DNA from: Algorimicrobium echini
GTDB taxonomy: Bacteria > Bacteroidota > Bacteroidia > Flavobacteriales > Flavobacteriaceae
Assembly: GCF_900115185.1 (NCBI RefSeq)
Contig: NZ_FOVN01000005.1
Location: forward strand, 69,501-133,500
Direction of reading: 5' to 3'
Length of the DNA: 64,000 bases
Position numbers and translations under genes: made by a program. Below are positions 61,692-64,000 of the stretch, piece by piece (positions within the stretch are counted from its first letter, which is position 1; each line of letters opens with the position of its first letter). The notes below the pieces were generated by a model. The model had not been told where the DNA came from and ran no database searches. It was given only the letters and a program-made list of their open reading frames with translations.

Positions 61692-62762
61692 ATGACGGAA
61701 CAAAAATATAACGAAATCGATATAGTAAAAATTGAAAAAACGAAAATCAATGATGTTGATTTTAACAATATCGATTTTGGGCGTAAGTTCACCGATCATA
61801 TGTTTTACTGTGACTTTGTTGATGGTGCTTGGCAACAGCCTAAAATTGTTCCTTATCAGCCTATGACCATAGAGCCTTCTGCGCGTGTTTTCCATTATGG
61901 TCAAGCCGTTTTCGAGGGTATGAAAGCTTACAAAGACAGTAATGGTAATGCTTTTTTGTTTCGCCCTGAAGACAACCACAAACGAATAAATATTTCAGCA
62001 GCTCGATTAGCGATCCCTGAATTTCCAAAGGAATATTTCATGAAAGGTTTAACAACTTTAATGCAAATGGATAAAGACTGGATTAAACCAGGTGCTGGTA
62101 ATTCGTTATATATAAGACCATTTGTTTTTGCATTTGAGCCTGCCATTTCTGCTGCCCCAGCGCAAGCCTACCGGTTCATGATTATTTGTTCGCCTGCAAA
62201 AGCTTATTATACGGGTAAAGTTCGCGTGCTTTTTGCTGAAAAATATAGTCGTTCTGCTGATGGTGGTGTTGGCTTTGCTAAAGCTGCTGGAAATTATGCC
62301 GCACAGTTTTATCCAACAAGTTTGGCACAAAAGAAAGGTTACCAACAAATAATTTGGACGGATGCCAATACCCATGAGTATTTAGAGGAAGCGGGTACCA
62401 TGAATATCTTTTTTAGAATAAATGACACCTTAATTACCGCACCTACAAGTGACCGTATTTTAGATGGAATTACCAGAAAAAGTATTATCCAGTTAGCACA
62501 GGATACTAATATTGCCGTAGAAGTGAGACGAATTAGTGTTGTCGAAATTAAAGAAGCTGCTAGAAATGGTAGTTTAAAGGAAATTTTTGGAACTGGAACT
62601 GCTGCTGTAATCAGCCCAATTTCGGCATTTGAACATGCTGAAGAAGTATTTGAAATCCCAGACGCTTCTGATTCGTATGCAACGCTATTTAAAAAGACAT
62701 TAATGGATATTCAACAAAATGCTGCCGAAGATAAACATGGCTGGCGTTATGAGATTAAATAG
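61692..62762 (+). CDS. ilvE: Branched-chain amino acid aminotransferase
   Basis: Fold-IV PLP enzyme that transaminates leucine, isoleucine and valine with 2-oxoglutarate. 356 aa, the long mammalian/Bacteroidota-type BCAT. The PLP lysine is Lys197 in GVGFAKAAGNYA. Other sites are FHYGQAVFEGMKAYKD, SLYIRPFVFA, EYLEEAGTMNIFF and GTGTAAVISPI. The upstream TACTTTCG box near 61663 resembles a -7 element. No ilv neighbours are seen. Confidence 0.95.
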   Translation: MTEQKYNEIDIVKIEKTKINDVDFNNIDFGRKFTDHMFYCDFVDGAWQQPKIVPYQPMTIEPSARVFHYGQAVFEGMKAYKDSNGNAFLFRPEDNHKRINISAARLAIPEFPKEYFMKGLTTLMQMDKDWIKPGAGNSLYIRPFVFAFEPAISAAPAQAYRFMIICSPAKAYYTGKVRVLFAEKYSRSADGGVGFAKAAGNYAAQFYPTSLAQKKGYQQIIWTDANTHEYLEEAGTMNIFFRINDTLITAPTSDRILDGITRKSIIQLAQDTNIAVEVRRISVVEIKEAARNGSLKEIFGTGTAAVISPISAFEHAEEVFEIPDASDSYATLFKKTLMDIQQNAAEDKHGWRYEIK

Positions 62763-62817
62763 TTTAAGTTGTTAGCTCGCGCTACTATAAATTTTAAGCC
62801 TATATCCCTTTATAAAA

Positions 62818-62871
62818 CAGTAAAAAAATAATCCAATTCTGTCGTTTCTGAATTGGATTATTTTTTTACTG
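62818..62871. terminator. Long bidirectional intrinsic terminator
   Basis: Perfect 22-bp stem (62818-62839 / 62850-62871) with a 10-nt loop and internal A/T runs, between the convergent ilvE and MazG-like genes. Confidence 0.92.
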
Positions 62872-62883
62872 TTTTTCTAGCTA

Positions 62884-63270
62884 TTATGCTTTGAGAATTG
62901 AAGAAATATTAGGTTTAAAATAATTAGGCCCTTTTAAAACCTTACCATCTTCTCGGTAAATCGGTTCGCCATCTTCACCTAATTTACTCATATTACTGCG
63001 TTGAATTTCATTAAAAACTGCTTCAATTTTATGCTGTAATCCATGCTCGATTATGGTACCACATAAAATATAGAGCATATCTCCTAACGCATCAGCAACC
63101 TCAACTAAATCATTATTAGTTGCTGCCTCCAAATATTCTTCATTTTCTTCACGCATTAATTTATAACGTAAAAGATTTTTATCGGTACCTAAATCGGCTT
63201 GAGGCGTTTCACGATGGCCTATTTTAAATGCCGTATGGAATGCTTTTACCGCTTCTATTTTACTTTTCAT
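62884..63270 (-). CDS. MazG-like nucleotide pyrophosphohydrolase
   Basis: 128 aa all-alpha NTP pyrophosphohydrolase. Metal-binding acidic motifs are visible as LMREENEEYLEA (ExxE type) and VEVADALGDMLYILCGT (ExxD). The C-terminal EIQRSNMSKLGEDGEPIYREDGKVLKGPNY (in parts) is shared with the phosphoribosyl-ATP-pyrophosphohydrolase-like subgroup. It probably clears non-standard nucleotides; substrate not proven. Confidence 0.9.
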   Translation of the reverse strand: MKSKIEAVKAFHTAFKIGHRETPQADLGTDKNLLRYKLMREENEEYLEAATNNDLVEVADALGDMLYILCGTIIEHGLQHKIEAVFNEIQRSNMSKLGEDGEPIYREDGKVLKGPNYFKPNISSILKA

Positions 63271-63354
63271 AATTTTAATTATTAGGGTTCCTCCAAATTA
63301 ACAAATTAAAAAAAAGCTAATCAACCAGATTCCAAAGTAATTCAATCAAATAAA

Positions 63355-63386
63355 GATTTGGATATGGGTTTGTTTTATTAAATTTG
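63355..63386 (+). promoter_or_regulatory. Full Bacteroidota promoter (TTTG-N20-TAAATTTG)
   Basis: -33 TTTG (63355-63358), 20-bp spacer, -7 TAAATTTG (63379-63386), 14 bp before the ATG at 63401. The best-formed promoter in the window. Confidence 0.65.
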
Positions 63387-63400
63387 CAAAAAAACACGTC

Positions 63401-63586
63401 ATGTTTAGTACAGGTCAAGTAGTTTTCGGTGGTTTATTTGCTGTTGCTTTTATTCTTATTTTAATCTATACATATAGAAAAGATTTAGCCCTGCATAGAA
63501 AATATTATAAAGGAACCGTTTGGGTGCTGATTGCTTTTATCTGCTTTATATTATTTATTGTTTCTATTAAGTGGTTATTTCAATAA
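63401..63586 (+). CDS. Small two-helix membrane protein
   Basis: 61 aa with two hydrophobic segments (VVFGGLFAVAFILILIYTY and VWVLIAFICFILFIVSIKW) joined by a basic loop (RKDLALHRKYYKGT). No family recognised with confidence. It has a complete promoter directly upstream and a bidirectional terminator downstream, so it is a single-gene transcript. Confidence 0.75.
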   Translation: MFSTGQVVFGGLFAVAFILILIYTYRKDLALHRKYYKGTVWVLIAFICFILFIVSIKWLFQ

Positions 63587-63630
63587 TGCTTAGAACATTA
63601 GGCTAATATTCAAATAAGTTCAATAAATAA

Positions 63631-63664
63631 AAAAAGCCTTAACTTATTCGGTTAAGGCTTTTTT
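63631..63664. terminator. Bidirectional intrinsic terminator
   Basis: AAAAAGCCTTAAC / GTTAAGGCTTTTTT stem with 7-nt loop between the small membrane protein and the convergent M49 gene. Confidence 0.9.
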
Positions 63665-63682
63665 GATAACGGTTATTTCTAG

Positions 63683-64000
63683 TTAATTCATTTCTGGAAG
63701 AAAATTATAATTTTTACTATATTCTAACATCTGGCCAGAAAATGTTTTTGGTTGAACAACATTAATTTTAGTTATCTCGCCACTTTCATCCATTTCCGGA
63801 ACCAACATCGGATTTACAAAACCACTATATGGCGCAGACTCAAATTGTTCGTTACGCTTTAATACTTCAGCATGGATTTCCTGATCTACTTTTACGCCAT
63901 AATCTTCTACTAAAGCTTGAACGGCTTTAAAATCGCCTTCGGATTTAATACGTTGCGTTTCACGTAATAATTGACCAAATAAATCATGTAATTTATCATA
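63683..64000 (-). CDS. Dipeptidyl-peptidase III family (M49), C-terminal fragment
   Basis: Last 105 codons of a minus-strand gene that runs off the window edge; the stop is at 63683-63685. The visible part contains LLRETQRIKSEGDFKAVQAL, VDQEIHAEVLKRNEQF, APYSGFVNPMLVPEMDESGE, and ends QMLEYSKNYNFLPEMN. This matches the C-terminal region of bacterial DPP III enzymes (zinc exopeptidases releasing dipeptides) as I remember it. The HELLGH-type zinc motif would lie outside the window, so the call rests on the tail only. Confidence 0.75.
   Translation of the reverse strand, partial: YDKLHDLFGQLLRETQRIKSEGDFKAVQALVEDYGVKVDQEIHAEVLKRNEQFESAPYSGFVNPMLVPEMDESGEITKINVVQPKTFSGQMLEYSKNYNFLPEMN

Noticed and set aside
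1-64000. tRNA, rRNA, riboswitch, prophage or complete IS element
   Set aside because: Intergenic regions were read for cloverleaf, known riboswitch-like leaders and transposase genes; none was convincing.

Overview
The window is from a low-GC member of the Bacteroidota, almost certainly family Flavobacteriaceae. The basis is type IX secretion (T9SS) sorting domains of both type A and type B, choice-of-anchor L domains, DUF6090 and DUF4920 proteins, promoters with the Bacteroidota -7 box TAnnTTTG, few Shine-Dalgarno sequences, and flavobacterial housekeeping genes (ctaA, uvrB, sucC, lysA, grpE-dnaJ, ilvE). The genus cannot be fixed from the sequence alone. No rRNA, tRNA, CRISPR array, prophage or complete insertion sequence was seen.

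Layout. 1-3.7 kb: edge of a surface-polysaccharide locus (GT2, NeuD/PglD-like acetyltransferase, VioA-like aminotransferase, divergent GT4). 3.7-9.7 kb: tsaC, cca, a small four-helix-bundle gene bracketed by two arrays of 8-bp repeats, ctaA, a pRiA4b ORF-3-like protein and an ABC exporter pair. 9.7-24.1 kb: four secreted T9SS type B proteins, two of them with N-terminal choice-of-anchor L domains, built from different copy numbers of one ~90-residue Cys/Asp-rich module. Between the third and fourth sit two foreign-looking genes separated by a cloverleaf-like palindromic repeat. One of these genes carries a CDGSH iron-sulfur motif on a DUF1801/YdeI-like protein. 24.3-31.9 kb: uvrB, a TerB-like protein, a half-length DUF1456 protein, cysH, sucC, a T9SS type A protein and lysA.

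32-47.4 kb: a TPR histidine kinase and a LytTR response regulator, followed by a long one-direction run of accessory genes. These include NTF2/SnoaL-like proteins, an SDR epimerase, a RidA-like lipoprotein, a zinc alcohol dehydrogenase, an M28 peptidase, an SGNH-like/MBOAT acyltransferase pair, two DUF6090 genes around a cupin gene, a probable third DUF6090 remnant and a 40-residue membrane peptide. 47.4-50.7 kb: VOC, DinB-like, a second M28 peptidase and PPK2.

50.8-56.1 kb: a five-gene minus-strand operon with visible promoter and terminator: ABC ATPase, permease, MscS channel, DUF6268 barrel, and a sigma-54-type response regulator that lacks a DNA-binding domain and has GAFTSA in place of GAFTGA. 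56.3-64 kb: grpE-dnaJ, YceI lipoprotein, TIGR01777 epimerase, a DUF4920/CxxCH-lipoprotein/mnmD operon, ilvE, a MazG-like protein, a small membrane protein and the C-terminal end of an M49 dipeptidyl peptidase.

The observations most deserving follow-up are the cloverleaf cassette-like repeat, the octamer arrays around the four-helix-bundle gene, the variable-copy T9SS adhesin modules, the CDGSH fusion and the DNA-binding-less sigma-54 activator operon. All family names come from reading motifs by eye; no database search was run.
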